Part shown: positions 25,073 through 34,423 of the stretch, piece after piece
How positions within the stretch are numbered: position 1 is the stretch's first letter
Layout of the letters: every line of letters begins with the position of its first letter
Source: CAVQCX01 sp963775335
GTDB taxonomy: Bacteria; Pseudomonadota; Gammaproteobacteria; Chromatiales; Chromatiaceae
Assembly: GCA_963775335.1 (NCBI GenBank)
Contig: CAVZIJ010000003.1
Location: 1,426,001-1,490,000, forward strand
Direction: 5' to 3'
Length of the DNA: 64,000 bases
Notes under the pieces: generated by a model
Database searches by the model: none
Seen by the model: only the letters and a program-made list of their open reading frames with translations
Told to the model about the DNA's origin: nothing
Program-made: the position numbers and the translations under genes

Positions 25073-26119
25073 TTATTTCTTGCGGCGCGAGAAGCCGAGT
25101 CCGGCTAATCCGAGACCGAGAAGCACGATGGTCGCAGGTTCGGGGACGGCGGCAATGGCCGCCGGTGCGACGGAAGCATGCATCGTGAGATCAATGTAGT
25201 TGGTGCCAATCGAGTTGCTGGCGTATTGAGCCAGGCCGCTGACGTCATCAATAAACGTAAGACGATAGGTAGCGTCATAATCCGTCAAAGCAAGCGGGCT
25301 CTGCCCGGCGAAGTGCGCATTGTAGAGGCTGGATCCGCCTGCGGCGACGTTACCACCGGTCACGTTGAACAGGTCGTCGCCGCCCAACAAGCTGAGCATG
25401 AAGTTGGTAAGCCCGAGCCCGCCGAGGTTAAAGATGCCGAAGCTTTCATCGTCGCTTGTGCCAAAGGCGAGTTCGCCGAAATCGAAGGTAATGGCGTTGA
25501 CATCGCTACCGGCAGCGAAAGAGGCGTTGCTGTGAGTCGAGTAGGTGTAGGCGATGCTCTCGGTGGCGAGCACCGGGTTCGGGGTGACGGTGGCGCTGGT
25601 GCCCGAAAGGGGGGTGCCGGACCTGTTCGCTGACAACTGCGTGTTGGTCACGTTCTGCCCGATGTTGCCGAGGCCGACGAAGTTGTTCAAGTTGGCGGCC
25701 GAGCTGCTGAGGGAGAGCGAGCCGAAGGTGGGGGTGGTGAGGCTGAGGCTCGTGCCGCTCGTGCTGGTGGACTTCGAAATAGCGTTGCCGCCCAGCTGCC
25801 ACTGGTATGAGAAGCCGGCGCTGCCGGCCGATCCAACCCGGGTCAGGGTCGCAGCGGCGATCGTGAGCGTTCCGGTGGCGTCGGTCAGCACGCCCAACGA
25901 CGGGTCAAACTGACCCATGCTTCCGGGCGAGTTATTCTGTGTCCTGAGAACCGAACTGCCGTTGGCGGTCGCGTCAAAAACTGTCAAGTTACCTGACCCT
26001 GACATGAGCGTGATGCCGGTGCCCGTAACGGTGACCACATCAGCCTGAGCAGCTGACGCGGCAAGCATTACGGCGAGGGAAATCATAGTCCTGCAGAGTG
26101 TCGCGTTTGGGGTCTTCAT
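25073..26119 (-). CDS. PEP-CTERM sorting-domain protein
   Basis: 348 residues from ATG 26119. Signal peptide (MISLAVMLAASAAQA), a long Ser/Thr/Gly/Asn-rich beta domain with a choice-of-anchor look (ITFDFGELAFGTSDDESFGI, TYRLTFIDDVSGLAQYASNS), and the C-terminal sorting signal VPEPATIVLLGLGLAGLGF followed by SRRKK. Exosortase would process such a tail and move the protein to the cell surface or matrix. No exosortase gene is in the window. Two tandem hairpins lie upstream. Confidence 0.85.
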   Translation of the reverse strand: MKTPNATLCRTMISLAVMLAASAAQADVVTVTGTGITLMSGSGNLTVFDATANGSSVLRTQNNSPGSMGQFDPSLGVLTDATGTLTIAAATLTRVGSAGSAGFSYQWQLGGNAISKSTSTSGTSLSLTTPTFGSLSLSSSAANLNNFVGLGNIGQNVTNTQLSANRSGTPLSGTSATVTPNPVLATESIAYTYSTHSNASFAAGSDVNAITFDFGELAFGTSDDESFGIFNLGGLGLTNFMLSLLGGDDLFNVTGGNVAAGGSSLYNAHFAGQSPLALTDYDATYRLTFIDDVSGLAQYASNSIGTNYIDLTMHASVAPAAIAAVPEPATIVLLGLGLAGLGFSRRKK

Positions 26120-26234
26120 CAATTTTTCCCGATCAGATGTGCAGCTAAATTTTAGATTTGAAGGGGGACGGCGGCGAATTTCTATATAGCCCCGACTAGC
26201 CGCCGGCGACATATAGAGCAAGGGATAGGAATTA

Positions 26235-26316
26235 GGGATAGGAATTTGCTTTCAGCCGCCGCAGGCGGAAAGCAAGGGATAGGAATTTGCTTTCAGCCGC
26301 CGCAGGCGGAAAGCAA
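26235..26316. repeat. two tandem 41-bp hairpin units
   Basis: Units 26235-26275 and 26276-26316 are identical: GGGATAGGAATT followed by TTGCTTTC-agccgccgcaggcg-GAAAGCAA, a strong hairpin. A partial unit precedes them (26222-26233). They sit 116 bp upstream of the PEP-CTERM start. 26317-26516 has no gene. Confidence 0.75.
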
Positions 26317-26516
26317 GCCGCCGGCCCAGAATCGGCGCCAACCACCCGCGATCTGCCACCCTTGTCGCACGAATCCATCCTCAATCCCCCCTGGTGATGC
26401 CGCCAAGAGCCGGACGTGGCCCTGCCCGACGGCCCTGTGCGCGATTTCCTTGACTTTTTCCTTGACTTTCTCGGGATTCTAGCGCGACCGACGCCCACGT
26501 CAAGGCTCAAGAACGC

Positions 26517-27829
26517 TCAGGCGATGGCGGGCAGGGGCTCGTAGGTCAGAGGGATCTGACCATTGACCGGCCAGTCACCGTCTTCGGGCGGGCCCTGGCT
26601 GGGCGGGCGCGGGTCCCAGAGCCCCAGGTGGCGCAGGATGCGCTCGATCACGATGGGCGCCTCGATCACCGCAAGGAAGCGCATCTCTCCGCCGCAGGGG
26701 GGCAGATCAAAGGATCGGCCTCATACACTTTCTTGATCAACCGGGCCCAGGCGGCCCGAGCAGCACGGGAGGCTTCAGGATCGACCTGCTCGGGCACTCC
26801 TTCGGGCAGCGCCGGCGTCTCGGTGTCCGCTACCTCGGCCTTGCGCTTGCCACGGGCTCGGTTGCTATACCAAGCGTAGTAGCGCACCAGATGCTCGCCC
26901 CGGTCGGGCACGTGCTGCAAGAGCATCTCCAGCCACTTGGCCCCGGGCATGATCTGGAAGTTTCTCTTCAAGGTGGCGTGCTGCTTAGAGCGATACACGA
27001 TCACTCCGGGCCCCGCCTTGTACTCGGTCTTCTCCAGCGAGAACGGGGCCCGGATCATGTAGCGGGCCAGCTGCTGGCGCCCCTGGGCATCGCCGGCCTC
27101 GATACGCACCTGGTTGTCCACCGAGAAGCCACTGTGCTGCCAGCTCAGCAATTTGGCTACCAAGTCCTCGTCAATGGCCTCGTCGGCGAGCAGCATCTCC
27201 AGCACCGCACGGCGCAGCTGCTGCTCGAGCAGCTCGGTCGGGATGGGCGGCAGCACCCGGAACACCCCGTCGGAATCGAACACACCGTCGGTGACCAGGG
27301 CGTGTATATGGGGATGGAAGGTGACCAGGTCTCCGAAGGTCTGCACGAACAGGATGAACCCGGGCTGGCCGTCGGGATTGGCCTCCCGGCAGGCCTCGCT
27401 GAGCAGGCGCCCGACGATCCGGCAGAGCTCGCCCAGGCGGTGACGCTGGTGGAAGCAGGGGCGCAAGAGCTTGGGGACGGCGAAGACGTACTGGCGGTGC
27501 GGCACCGGGGCCAGGACCTCCTCCTCGACCCACTCCCCGAAGATCAGCATCCGTTTCTGGTGGCAGGACGGGCAGAAGCAGCGGGTCTTGCAGGAGAAGG
27601 GCAGCAGGTACTCGTGACCGCACTGGTCGCAGTGGACCCGGGCGAAGCCCTTGTGCAGGTCACCGCAGTCGAGAAAGCGCTCCAGGGTCTCGTCCTCGAC
27701 CCGGCGGTGGATGTGCCCGGCCTCGCGCAGCTCCTCGGCATGATCCTCGACGCAACGGTAGAGAGGACTCGCCCGAGGGCTTCGGGGGCGATAGACGGCG
27801 CAGTCGGGTGCTGCTTCCGTGCAAGGCAT
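26517..27829 (-). pseudogene. IS91-type transposase with one frameshift
   Basis: From ATG 27829 behind GGAGGAGAG: N-terminal zinc-binding part (VHCDQCGHEYLLPFSCKTRC, CPSCHQKR), HUH motif (TFHPHIHALVTDG), and the C-terminal helicase-free half (YYAWYSNRARGKRK). A run of six G/C at 26696-26701 shifts the frame in ICPPCGGEMRF. The true C-terminus continues to the TGA at 26517 (LGLWDPRPPSQGPPEDG, PLTYEPLPAIA). The single homopolymer shift could be natural or a sequencing error. Confidence 0.85.
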
Positions 27830-27875
27830 GCTCTCCTCCCTGGCACTGAGGAGAGCATAGAACATTTAGGGAACT

Positions 27876-27959
27876 TCAGAAGCGCGATCGAACCGCGGGA
27901 CGCCTATCAGCGGCGTTGCCCCGAAGATTCCAGATCAAGACATCCGTGTCGATCAGCAT
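27876..27959 (-). pseudogene. PIN-toxin (VapC) 5' fragment
   Basis: 27 residues MLIDTDVLIWNLRGNAAD and a short tail: the first strand and Asp of a PIN toxin. It starts within the stop codon of the Phd antitoxin gene (TGATG) and is cut shortly before the IS91 copy, which probably removed the rest. Confidence 0.75.
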
Positions 27960-28198
27960 CACGGCAAGTTCCGGCTACGCCGCAGGGCACGAACCTCAAC
28001 GTCCACATCGCCGTCCCGGTCGGCCCAAACGCCGAACGGGGGATTTCTCTCACCGGGCGCGCGCTCCGGCTCGTCGGTCCAGGGGACCAGCCGCGCGCGG
28101 CGTCGGCCGCGCCAAGTGATACCCACTTCCTCACCGCGGTCCGCGGCGGCCAGCAGTTGCCGCGCGTGCAGTCTCATGTCTTTGGTGGTCGCGTCCAT
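27959..28198 (-). CDS. Phd/YefM-type antitoxin without an intact toxin
   Basis: 79 residues. MDATTKDMRLHARQLLAAAD and EVGITWRGRRRARLVPW form the Phd fold; the tail NPPFGVWADRDGDVDVEVRA would bind the toxin. The partner PIN gene is only 27 codons long, so this antitoxin is an orphan. It could still repress its own promoter. Confidence 0.8.
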   Translation of the reverse strand: MDATTKDMRLHARQLLAAADRGEEVGITWRGRRRARLVPWTDEPERAPGERNPPFGVWADRDGDVDVEVRALRRSRNLP

Positions 28199-28280
28199 CC
28201 CGGATCGCCTCGAAGTTGCATTTCAAGGGGCAAAACGGATCAAAGCCCTACACCAAACCAATCGCGCCGCTGTTTCGCGC

Positions 28281-28818
28281 TCAGAGCAAGTCCTGCTGCC
28301 GGGACTCGACATCGCTATCCTCTCCAACCCGCAGCGCCCCGATCAATATGAACTGCCCCGGCCGCTTCTGCATATTCCCCACCACGAAATGCGGATTCAT
28401 CGTTCCCAACCGCTCCCCGTAGTACTCCGCCATCTTTTCCAGCGCTCCATCGATCCCTCGATAGCGACGCTTGTAGCTGGCGTACGTCGCCTGAACCTCC
28501 CAGTCGTGCAAGGTCATAGCGTGACGTTTGCCGTCTGAGGAAAACTCAAGCCGAAACAGGTACTCAGGAGAAGGTTCCTTGATCGACGCGATAGCTTTCC
28601 GGGCGCGGATCACCAGGGGCACGGTGCATGTTGGCCTCGATCCAGTCGAATTGCTCGAACCTCTGATCGGGCTCCAATTTCCGGTAAACGATCGGGTAGA
28701 GCCGTCGAAGCTGGCCACCTGGGGTGATCCCAGCGCAGCATACGGTCTCTCTATACTTGCTGCTCGCCTGCGGGTAAGCCTTAACCAGGATGCACTCGCG
28801 CTCTTTGCGAATCTCCAT
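28281..28818 (-). pseudogene. DUF488-linked protein of unknown function, frameshifted or internally deleted
   Basis: The N-terminal part from ATG 28818 (MEIRKERECILVKAYPQASS, VCCAGITPGGQLRRLYPIVY, PRPESYRVD) and a C-terminal part in another frame (EYLFRLEFSSDGKRHAMTLH, DWEVQATYASYKRRYRG, PGQFILIGALRVGED) belong to a family I recall beside DUF488 genes. In full-length relatives a region of perhaps 60-100 residues lies between, and here it is missing. The break is at about 28572-28585. The start overlaps the DUF488 gene. Confidence 0.6.
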
Positions 28819-29260
28819 GGTCCTTGTGCACTCCGATATGGCGTGGCTCGATTCCGAATCGACGCCCCAGCTCTCGCGCGACTACCCGACGATGACAATG
28901 CCTGGAGTCACGCTCGTAGCACATCAGGGCGACATTCCCGCTCAGGGTCGCTGCCAGATCGTCGAGAAGGCCGGCCTGCTGCGCAATGTGCACTTCGTAG
29001 TCGCTCAGGAAGGCCGTCATGTCTCCTGTCGCCTTCAGCCGATGGCGGACGTTGCGCGGTGAGCCGAGGAGACGTTCATGCTGGTATGCGATGCCTGCCG
29101 CTCGCAGGGCCTCGCCGAGGGCAGATTTGCTGAACCCCTTGCGGCGGGAGATCGGCAGCTCGCGCACGTCGAGTAGCGTGGTGACACCCACCGCCCTCAG
29201 CGTCGCCAGGAAGTCAGCGACATTGGACCCTTCGTATCCAATCGTATAAAGCCCCGTCAT
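28781..29260 (-). CDS. DUF488 family protein
   Basis: 159 residues: MTGLYTIGYEGSNVADFLAT, LLDVRELPISRRKGFSKSAL, YQHERLLGSPRNVRHRL, and VALMCYERDSRHCHRRVVA with the conserved Cys/His cluster. The function of DUF488 is not established; the conserved C-x-E-x-H-CHR site suggests a nucleic-acid or nucleotide enzyme. It overlaps the upstream RHH gene by 4 nt and the downstream partner by 38 nt, so the three form one translation unit. Confidence 0.8.
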   Translation of the reverse strand: MTGLYTIGYEGSNVADFLATLRAVGVTTLLDVRELPISRRKGFSKSALGEALRAAGIAYQHERLLGSPRNVRHRLKATGDMTAFLSDYEVHIAQQAGLLDDLAATLSGNVALMCYERDSRHCHRRVVARELGRRFGIEPRHIGVHKDHGDSQRARVHPG

Positions 29261-29541
29261 TGCTTGAGCCTTCTTTTTCTCTCATCAGCGGCGCCCCTGG
29301 CCTTGGATTCGAGCCAATCCGTCATGTCCTTCTGGCTCAAGCATTCACCGGTGTCTTCGTACCGCCGCCACCGTGCACGATCCTCCAGACCCTCGCGCTC
29401 CGAGCGCTCTTCGCGCTCCAGATACTGGATCACGGCAGCTCGGGCCAGGGACCGGGTCGAGCAGTGCCGCTGCCCGCTCAGGCGCGAAAGCCTTGCGAGC
29501 ACGTCCTGGTCGATCTCGACGTCAATGGAAACCGTCTTCAT
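29257..29541 (-). CDS. CopG/RHH-type repressor or antitoxin
   Basis: 94 residues from ATG 29541 (TCCGATG region, weak SD). MKTVSIDVEIDQDVLARLSR and STRSLARAAVIQYLEREE form a ribbon-helix-helix; the tail YEDTGECLSQKDMTDWLESK is like that of ParD-like antitoxins, which normally precede a RelE/ParE toxin. Here the next gene is DUF488 (4-nt overlap), an unusual partner. Confidence 0.75.
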   Translation of the reverse strand: MKTVSIDVEIDQDVLARLSRLSGQRHCSTRSLARAAVIQYLEREERSEREGLEDRARWRRYEDTGECLSQKDMTDWLESKARGAADERKRRLKQ

Positions 29542-29667
29542 CGGAGGAAATCTTCCCGCCTTCCGTGTTGGTAGCAGTCTAGACTCGTCGCCACCCGCCA
29601 TCCAGCCCGATCTTTGTAACGCGGTTGCCAGGTGTTGCCCTACCCTTGCGGGGCTTCCACGTCCCTC

Positions 29668-29699
29668 CCGGATTCCGCTTCGCTCCATCGAGGCTACAA
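29668..29699. repeat. CCGGATTCCGC... dispersed repeat, copy 1
   Basis: CCGGATTCCGCTTCGCTCC ATCGAGGCTACAA; the second copy is at 30395-30426 with four or so changes. A common intergenic repeat type, placed on each side of the higBA operon. The remainder of 29542-29750 shows no gene. Confidence 0.55.
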
Positions 29700-29750
29700 C
29701 CTGGTCTTCACACGCGCAGGGGCATCGGCCCATTGGGCCTACGCCTCCGC

Positions 29751-30038
29751 TTACACAGGCTGGAAGCGATGGACCTGTATACCGTCAGCGTGCCGCCGCG
29801 CCTGGGCCAGATCGTAAGACGCCTGCATGCGCAGCCAAGTATCGGCCGTGCTGCCGAAAGCCTTCTCCAACCGGATGGCCATCTCCGGGGAGATCGCCGA
29901 GCGCTCGTTAACCAAGTTGTTAAGCGCCTGGCGGGTCACCCCGAGCACCTTCGCCGCCTCGGTCACGGTGAGCCCAAGCGCTTCGACGCACTCTTGCCGG
30001 ACCAGCCGGCCCGGATGGGGCGGATTCATCATCGTCAT
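29751..30038 (-). CDS. higA: HigA-type antitoxin
   Basis: 95 residues: HPGRLVRQECVEALGLTVTE and AAKVLGVTRQALNNLVNERS (helix-turn-helix), then ISPEMAIRLEKAFGSTADTW, the standard HigA/XRE antitoxin of the VapI type. It lies 24 bp behind the toxin gene. It should bind the GACAATTGTC palindrome upstream of the toxin gene. Confidence 0.9.
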   Translation of the reverse strand: MTMMNPPHPGRLVRQECVEALGLTVTEAAKVLGVTRQALNNLVNERSAISPEMAIRLEKAFGSTADTWLRMQASYDLAQARRHADGIQVHRFQPV

Positions 30039-30062
30039 TCCAGCATCTCCTACCCTAGCGCC

Positions 30063-30344
30063 CTAGTGGTAGTCCACCAAATCAACATCCAACGCCTGGC
30101 CATTCTCGAAGCGGAAGATTACGCGCCAGTTGCCACGCACCGTAACCGCCCAATAACCATGCAACTCACCCCGCAATGCGTGCAGCCAAAATCCCGGCAG
30201 GTCCACCGCGTCGATCACCAGGGCGTTGTCCAATACCGACAGAATATTCTCCAGCTTCTCCACGTAGTCAGCAGGCAACCGGCGGCGGTCGCCGCGCTCG
30301 TACAGTCGTTTCAAACCTCGATGTTTGAAACTGGCTATCATCAT
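30063..30344 (-). CDS. higB: HigB-type (RelE superfamily) toxin
   Basis: 93 residues: MMIASFKHRGLKRLYERGDR, NILSVLDNALVIDAVDLPGF, LHALRGELHGYWAVTVRGNW, VIFRFENGQALDVDLVDYH. All elements of the HigB ribonuclease fold are present, including the basic GNWRVIFRF strand. Within its first codons is a perfect 8-bp inverted repeat TTTCAAAC-6-GTTTGAAA (30309-30330). Confidence 0.9.
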   Translation of the reverse strand: MMIASFKHRGLKRLYERGDRRRLPADYVEKLENILSVLDNALVIDAVDLPGFWLHALRGELHGYWAVTVRGNWRVIFRFENGQALDVDLVDYH

Positions 30345-30356
30345 TTATCCTATAGT

Positions 30357-30366
30357 GACAATTGTC
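30357..30366 (-). promoter_or_regulatory. operator-like palindrome upstream of higBA
   Basis: Perfect palindrome GACAATTGTC, 13 nt before the toxin start codon and next to a TATAGG(A)T -10-like stretch. Position suits autoregulation by HigA. Confidence 0.55.
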
Positions 30367-30394
30367 GCTTGTCTAGGGAGATAGCAGACCCACT

Positions 30395-30426
30395 CCGGAT
30401 TCCGCTCCGCTCCATCCGGGCTACAA
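30395..30426. repeat. CCGGATTCCGC... dispersed repeat, copy 2
   Basis: Matches 29668-29699. It overlaps the last codons of hrpA by six bases. Confidence 0.5.
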
Positions 30427-33400
30427 TCCGGCATCCCTCAACCACCTCTCGATCCGCTTCACCGATACCGGAACAGCCGTCCCCAATTCCTGCGCAAACA
30501 GCGACACCCTCAGTTCCTCCAGCGTCCACCGCAGCGCCTCCACCCGCTCGTCCGACCGTCCGCTCAGCCGGCAACGCTCGTCGCGCTCGCTCCACTGCTC
30601 CTGGATCGCCGCCATCTCGGCCAGGCGCTGCTGATCCCGCCCCGCGGCATGCCGCAGCTTCTCGGCCCGCAGCGCCAGCCCTTGCAGATACCGCGGATAG
30701 TCCTTCAAATGAACGTAGCCCACCTGCTGCAGAAAGCCGTTGAACACCAGCCGGTCGAGCTGGGCGCGCATGTCCTGCACTGAGGGCTGCCAGTTGACCT
30801 GGGTGATCCCGGCCAGCGCCTTTCGTACGGCCTGATAGCGGTCGAGGATCTCGCGCACCAGGGCGCAGGCCTGATCGGCGACCTCCGTCAGCCGGGCACG
30901 CCCCTCGTCGATGCGCCGCTCGAACTCCTCCTTATCCCTGACGGGCGGCCGGTCCTCGACAAAGGTGAGATCCAGGATCAGGCCGACCAGCTCGTCCTCC
31001 AGCTCCAGCTTGCCGGGCACCCCGAGCCCCTGGGGCGCCTCCGCGGCCAGCGCATACTGCAGCCGCATCGGCCGGATGTCCGGCAGGCTCTTCCTCAGAT
31101 GCCGCACGTTCTGCGCGAGCCGCAGCATGATCAGCCGCCGCAGCCCCAGCCGATGGGCAGCCTGGGCCGCACCCTGGGAGTCCAGGACGCGCAGCGCTAC
31201 GCTGTCGCCTTCGTCGACCAGGGCGGGATAGCCCTGCAGGCGCACGCCGCCGCGCTCGAGTTCCACCGCCTCCGGCAGCTCGCCGAAGCTCCAGTCCTTG
31301 AGCCCGCCCCGCTCCAGCTCCGCGGCCGGGATCTGGCGGAAGGTCTCCCGGGCCTGGCCGCCGAAACGCTGGCGAAGCTCGGCGAGGTCCTGCCCGCTGC
31401 CCAGGCTTTGGCCCGCATCGTCCACCACCCGGTAATGCATCCGCAGGTGGGGCGGCAGGGCGGACTCGTCCCAGGCATCCTCGGGGATGTGCACGTCGCT
31501 GAGGCGCCGCATCTCCTCGCCCAGGGCGCGCAGGAACGGTCGGTCGCCGGGCTCCAGGCGCTCGGCCAGACGCCGCGCGTAGTCGGGCACCGGCACAAAG
31601 TGCTTCCTGAGCGCCTTGGGCAGGCTGCGCAGCAGCGCGGTGATGCGCTCCTCGATGAGCCCCGGCACCAGCCAGTCGGCGCGGTCCTCGGAGACCTGGT
31701 TGAGCACCGCCACCGGCACCACCAGGGTGAGGCCGTCGCGGGTTTCGCCGGGCTCGAAGTGGTATTCGAGCGGCAGGCGCACGCCCGGGAACCCCACGCG
31801 GTCGGGGAAGCGCTCGGCGGTCACGCCGGCGGCGCTCTGCTGCATCAGGTCCGCCTCGGTCAGGTGCAACAGCTTGGGCTGGGCGCCGGTGATGCGCCTC
31901 AGCCACTGTTCGAACTGGGCGCCTGAATAGATGCCGGCGGGGATGCGCTTTGCGTAGAAGTCGAAGAGCGCCTCCGCGCTCACCAGGATGTCGCGCCGGC
32001 GCGCCTTCTCCTCCAGGTACTGGACCTCGCGGATCAGCTCGGCGTTGTGGCGGAAGAAGGGGGCGCGGGTGGCGAAGTCCCCTTCCACCAGGGCGAAGCG
32101 GATGAAGATCTCCCGGGACTGCACCGGGTCGATGGGGCCGTAGTTGACCTTGCGCTTGGGGATCAGGGTGAGCCCGTAGAGGCTGACCCGCTCGTAGGCG
32201 GCGACCTGGGCGCGCTTGCGCTCCCAGTGGGGCTCGAGCCAGCTGCGGGTGACCAGATGCCCGGCGGCGGCCTCCACCCACTCGGGCTTGATGCCGGCGC
32301 AGATCCGCCCGTAGTGCTTGGCGGTCTCCACCCGCTCGCCGGCGCAGATCCACTTGGGCGCCCCTTGGAACAGCCCGGACCCGGGCCAGATCCAGAAGCG
32401 CGTGCCCCGCGCCCCCAGATACTCCTTGGTCTCGGTGCGAAAGCCGATGTGGCCGAGGAGCCCCGTGAGCAGCGAGCGGTGGATCTCCTCATAGCTGCCC
32501 TCCTTCGCGTTGTCCCGGAAGCCCATCTCGTGCATCTGGGCGCGCAGCTGCTGGTGGATTGCTTGCCACTCCTCCACCCGGCTCCAGTTGAGGTAGAGCG
32601 TCTGACAGAGCCGCTGGAACTTGCGCCGGGTCAGATGCGGGCGCTTCTCCTCGAGGTGCGCCCAGAGCTTGAGGAAGGCGAGGAAGTCCGACTGCTCGTG
32701 GCGGAAGGCGGCGTGGGCCTCGTCGGCGGCTTCCTGCTTGTCCAGAGGGCGCTCCCGCGGGTCCTGGATGCTGAGCGCCGCGGCGATCACCGCGACCTCG
32801 CGCAGGCAGTTGCGGTGGGCGGACTCCCAGAGTATGCGCGCGATACGCGGGTCCACGGGCAGGCGCGCGAGCTGGCGCCCCAGGCGGGTGAGGTGACGAT
32901 CGCCGCCCACCGCGCCCAGCTCCTCCAGCAGCCGGTAGCCGTCGCCGATCATCCGGCTGTCCGGCGGGTCGAGGAACGGGAAGGCCTCGATCTCGCCGAA
33001 GCCCAGCACCTTCATCTGCAGGATCACCGAGGCCAGGTTGGTGCGCAGGATCTCGGGCTCGGTGTAAGGCCGGCGCGCGGCGAAGTCCTGCTCCTCGTAA
33101 AGGCGGATGCAGACCCCGGCGGCGACCCGTCCGCAGCGGCCCTTGCGCTGGTCCGCCGAGGCCTGGGAGATGGGCTCCACCGGCAGGCGCTGGACCTTGC
33201 TGCGGTGGCTGTAGCGGCTGATGCGCGCGTAGCCCGGGTCGATCACGTAGTGGATGCCCGGCACGGTGAGCGAGGTCTCGGCGACGTTGGTGGCGAGCAC
33301 CACGCGCCGCCCGCCATGGGACTTGAACACCCGGGACTGGTCCTCGGCGCTCTGGCGGGCGTAGAGCGGCAGCACCTCGGTGAGGTGCAGGTGGTGCTTG

Positions 33401-34323
33401 CGCAGGCGCTCGGCGGTCTCGCGGATCTCGCGCTCGCCGGAGAGAAACACCAGGATGTCGCCGGGGCCCTCTGCGGAGAGCTCGTCCACCGCCTCCAGCA
33501 CCGCCTGCTGCAGGGTCTCGTCGCGCTCCCCGGCGCCCGGCTCGGCGGGGGGGCGGTAGCACAGCTCCACGGGGTAGGTGCGCCCGGAGACGTTGAGCAC
33601 CGGCGCGCCGCCGAAGTGCCGGGAGAAGCTCTCCGGGTCGATGGTGGCTGAAGTGACGATCAGCTTGAGGTCGGGGCGCCGGGGCAGCAGCTGCATCAGA
33701 TAGCCCAGCAGGAAGTCGATGTTGAGGCTGCGCTCGTGGGCCTCGTCGACGATCAGGGTGTCGTACTCGCCGAGCCAGCGGTCCTGCTGGATCTCGGCCA
33801 GCAGTATGCCGTCGGTCATCAGCTTGATGGAGGTTTCCGGGCGCACATGGTCCTTGAAGCGGACCTTGTAGCCGACCGTGGAGCCGGTCTCCCGGCCCAG
33901 CTCCTGGGAGATGCGCGAGCACAGGCTGCGCGCGGCGATGCGCCGGGGCTGGGTGTGGCCGATGCGCCCGTAGAGGCCCCGGCCGAGATCCAGACACAGC
34001 TTGGGCAGCTGGGTGGACTTGCCCGAGCCCGTTTCGCCGCAGAGCACCAGCACCTGGTGGCGGCGGATCAGCTCGGCGATCTCCGCGCGGCGCTCGCTGA
34101 TGGGCAGCTCCGGGGGAAAGTGCGGGGTCGGGGCGAGCTCGCGGCGGCGGCGGACGATGGACTGGGAGGTGTCGATGGCTTGGATGAGGCTTGCCAGGCC
34201 CTGGTCGACGGGCTGACCCTCGGCGAGCCGGCGCTGCAGGCTGGCGAGCTGCTTGCGCAGGCGGTGCCGGTCGGCGATCAGGCACTCGTCGATCTCGGCG
34301 GCGGGGGGCAGGGGCTCGGTCAC
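30421..34323 (-). CDS. hrpA: ATP-dependent RNA helicase HrpA
   Basis: 1300 residues, the normal length for HrpA of the DEAH/RHA group. Walker A is GETGSGKSTQLPKL (96-109), followed by DEAH in IVDEAHERSLNIDF (about 195), SATIDPESFSRHFG, the C-terminal helicase domain (LATNVAETSLTVPGIHYVID, QRKGRCGRVAAG), OB-fold region, and the long DUF3418 tail (LPDIRPMRLQYALAAEAPQG to IERWLRDAGL). It acts on structured mRNAs and rescues stalled ribosomes in E. coli. The gene ends TAG. Parts of its 3' end are copied at 10858-11517 and 24530-24781. Confidence 0.95.
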   Translation of the reverse strand: MTEPLPPAAEIDECLIADRHRLRKQLASLQRRLAEGQPVDQGLASLIQAIDTSQSIVRRRRELAPTPHFPPELPISERRAEIAELIRRHQVLVLCGETGSGKSTQLPKLCLDLGRGLYGRIGHTQPRRIAARSLCSRISQELGRETGSTVGYKVRFKDHVRPETSIKLMTDGILLAEIQQDRWLGEYDTLIVDEAHERSLNIDFLLGYLMQLLPRRPDLKLIVTSATIDPESFSRHFGGAPVLNVSGRTYPVELCYRPPAEPGAGERDETLQQAVLEAVDELSAEGPGDILVFLSGEREIRETAERLRKHHLHLTEVLPLYARQSAEDQSRVFKSHGGRRVVLATNVAETSLTVPGIHYVIDPGYARISRYSHRSKVQRLPVEPISQASADQRKGRCGRVAAGVCIRLYEEQDFAARRPYTEPEILRTNLASVILQMKVLGFGEIEAFPFLDPPDSRMIGDGYRLLEELGAVGGDRHLTRLGRQLARLPVDPRIARILWESAHRNCLREVAVIAAALSIQDPRERPLDKQEAADEAHAAFRHEQSDFLAFLKLWAHLEEKRPHLTRRKFQRLCQTLYLNWSRVEEWQAIHQQLRAQMHEMGFRDNAKEGSYEEIHRSLLTGLLGHIGFRTETKEYLGARGTRFWIWPGSGLFQGAPKWICAGERVETAKHYGRICAGIKPEWVEAAAGHLVTRSWLEPHWERKRAQVAAYERVSLYGLTLIPKRKVNYGPIDPVQSREIFIRFALVEGDFATRAPFFRHNAELIREVQYLEEKARRRDILVSAEALFDFYAKRIPAGIYSGAQFEQWLRRITGAQPKLLHLTEADLMQQSAAGVTAERFPDRVGFPGVRLPLEYHFEPGETRDGLTLVVPVAVLNQVSEDRADWLVPGLIEERITALLRSLPKALRKHFVPVPDYARRLAERLEPGDRPFLRALGEEMRRLSDVHIPEDAWDESALPPHLRMHYRVVDDAGQSLGSGQDLAELRQRFGGQARETFRQIPAAELERGGLKDWSFGELPEAVELERGGVRLQGYPALVDEGDSVALRVLDSQGAAQAAHRLGLRRLIMLRLAQNVRHLRKSLPDIRPMRLQYALAAEAPQGLGVPGKLELEDELVGLILDLTFVEDRPPVRDKEEFERRIDEGRARLTEVADQACALVREILDRYQAVRKALAGITQVNWQPSVQDMRAQLDRLVFNGFLQQVGYVHLKDYPRYLQGLALRAEKLRHAAGRDQQRLAEMAAIQEQWSERDERCRLSGRSDERVEALRWTLEELRVSLFAQELGTAVPVSVKRIERWLRDAGL

Positions 34324-34423
34324 GGGCGGGGCAGCGCAAAAAGTGCGATCTTACCCGAAACGGCCCCGCGGCTCGGGCCACGCAGATCTCGCTGGGGCCA
34401 CCCGCAGACCGACGGCCCCGGCC

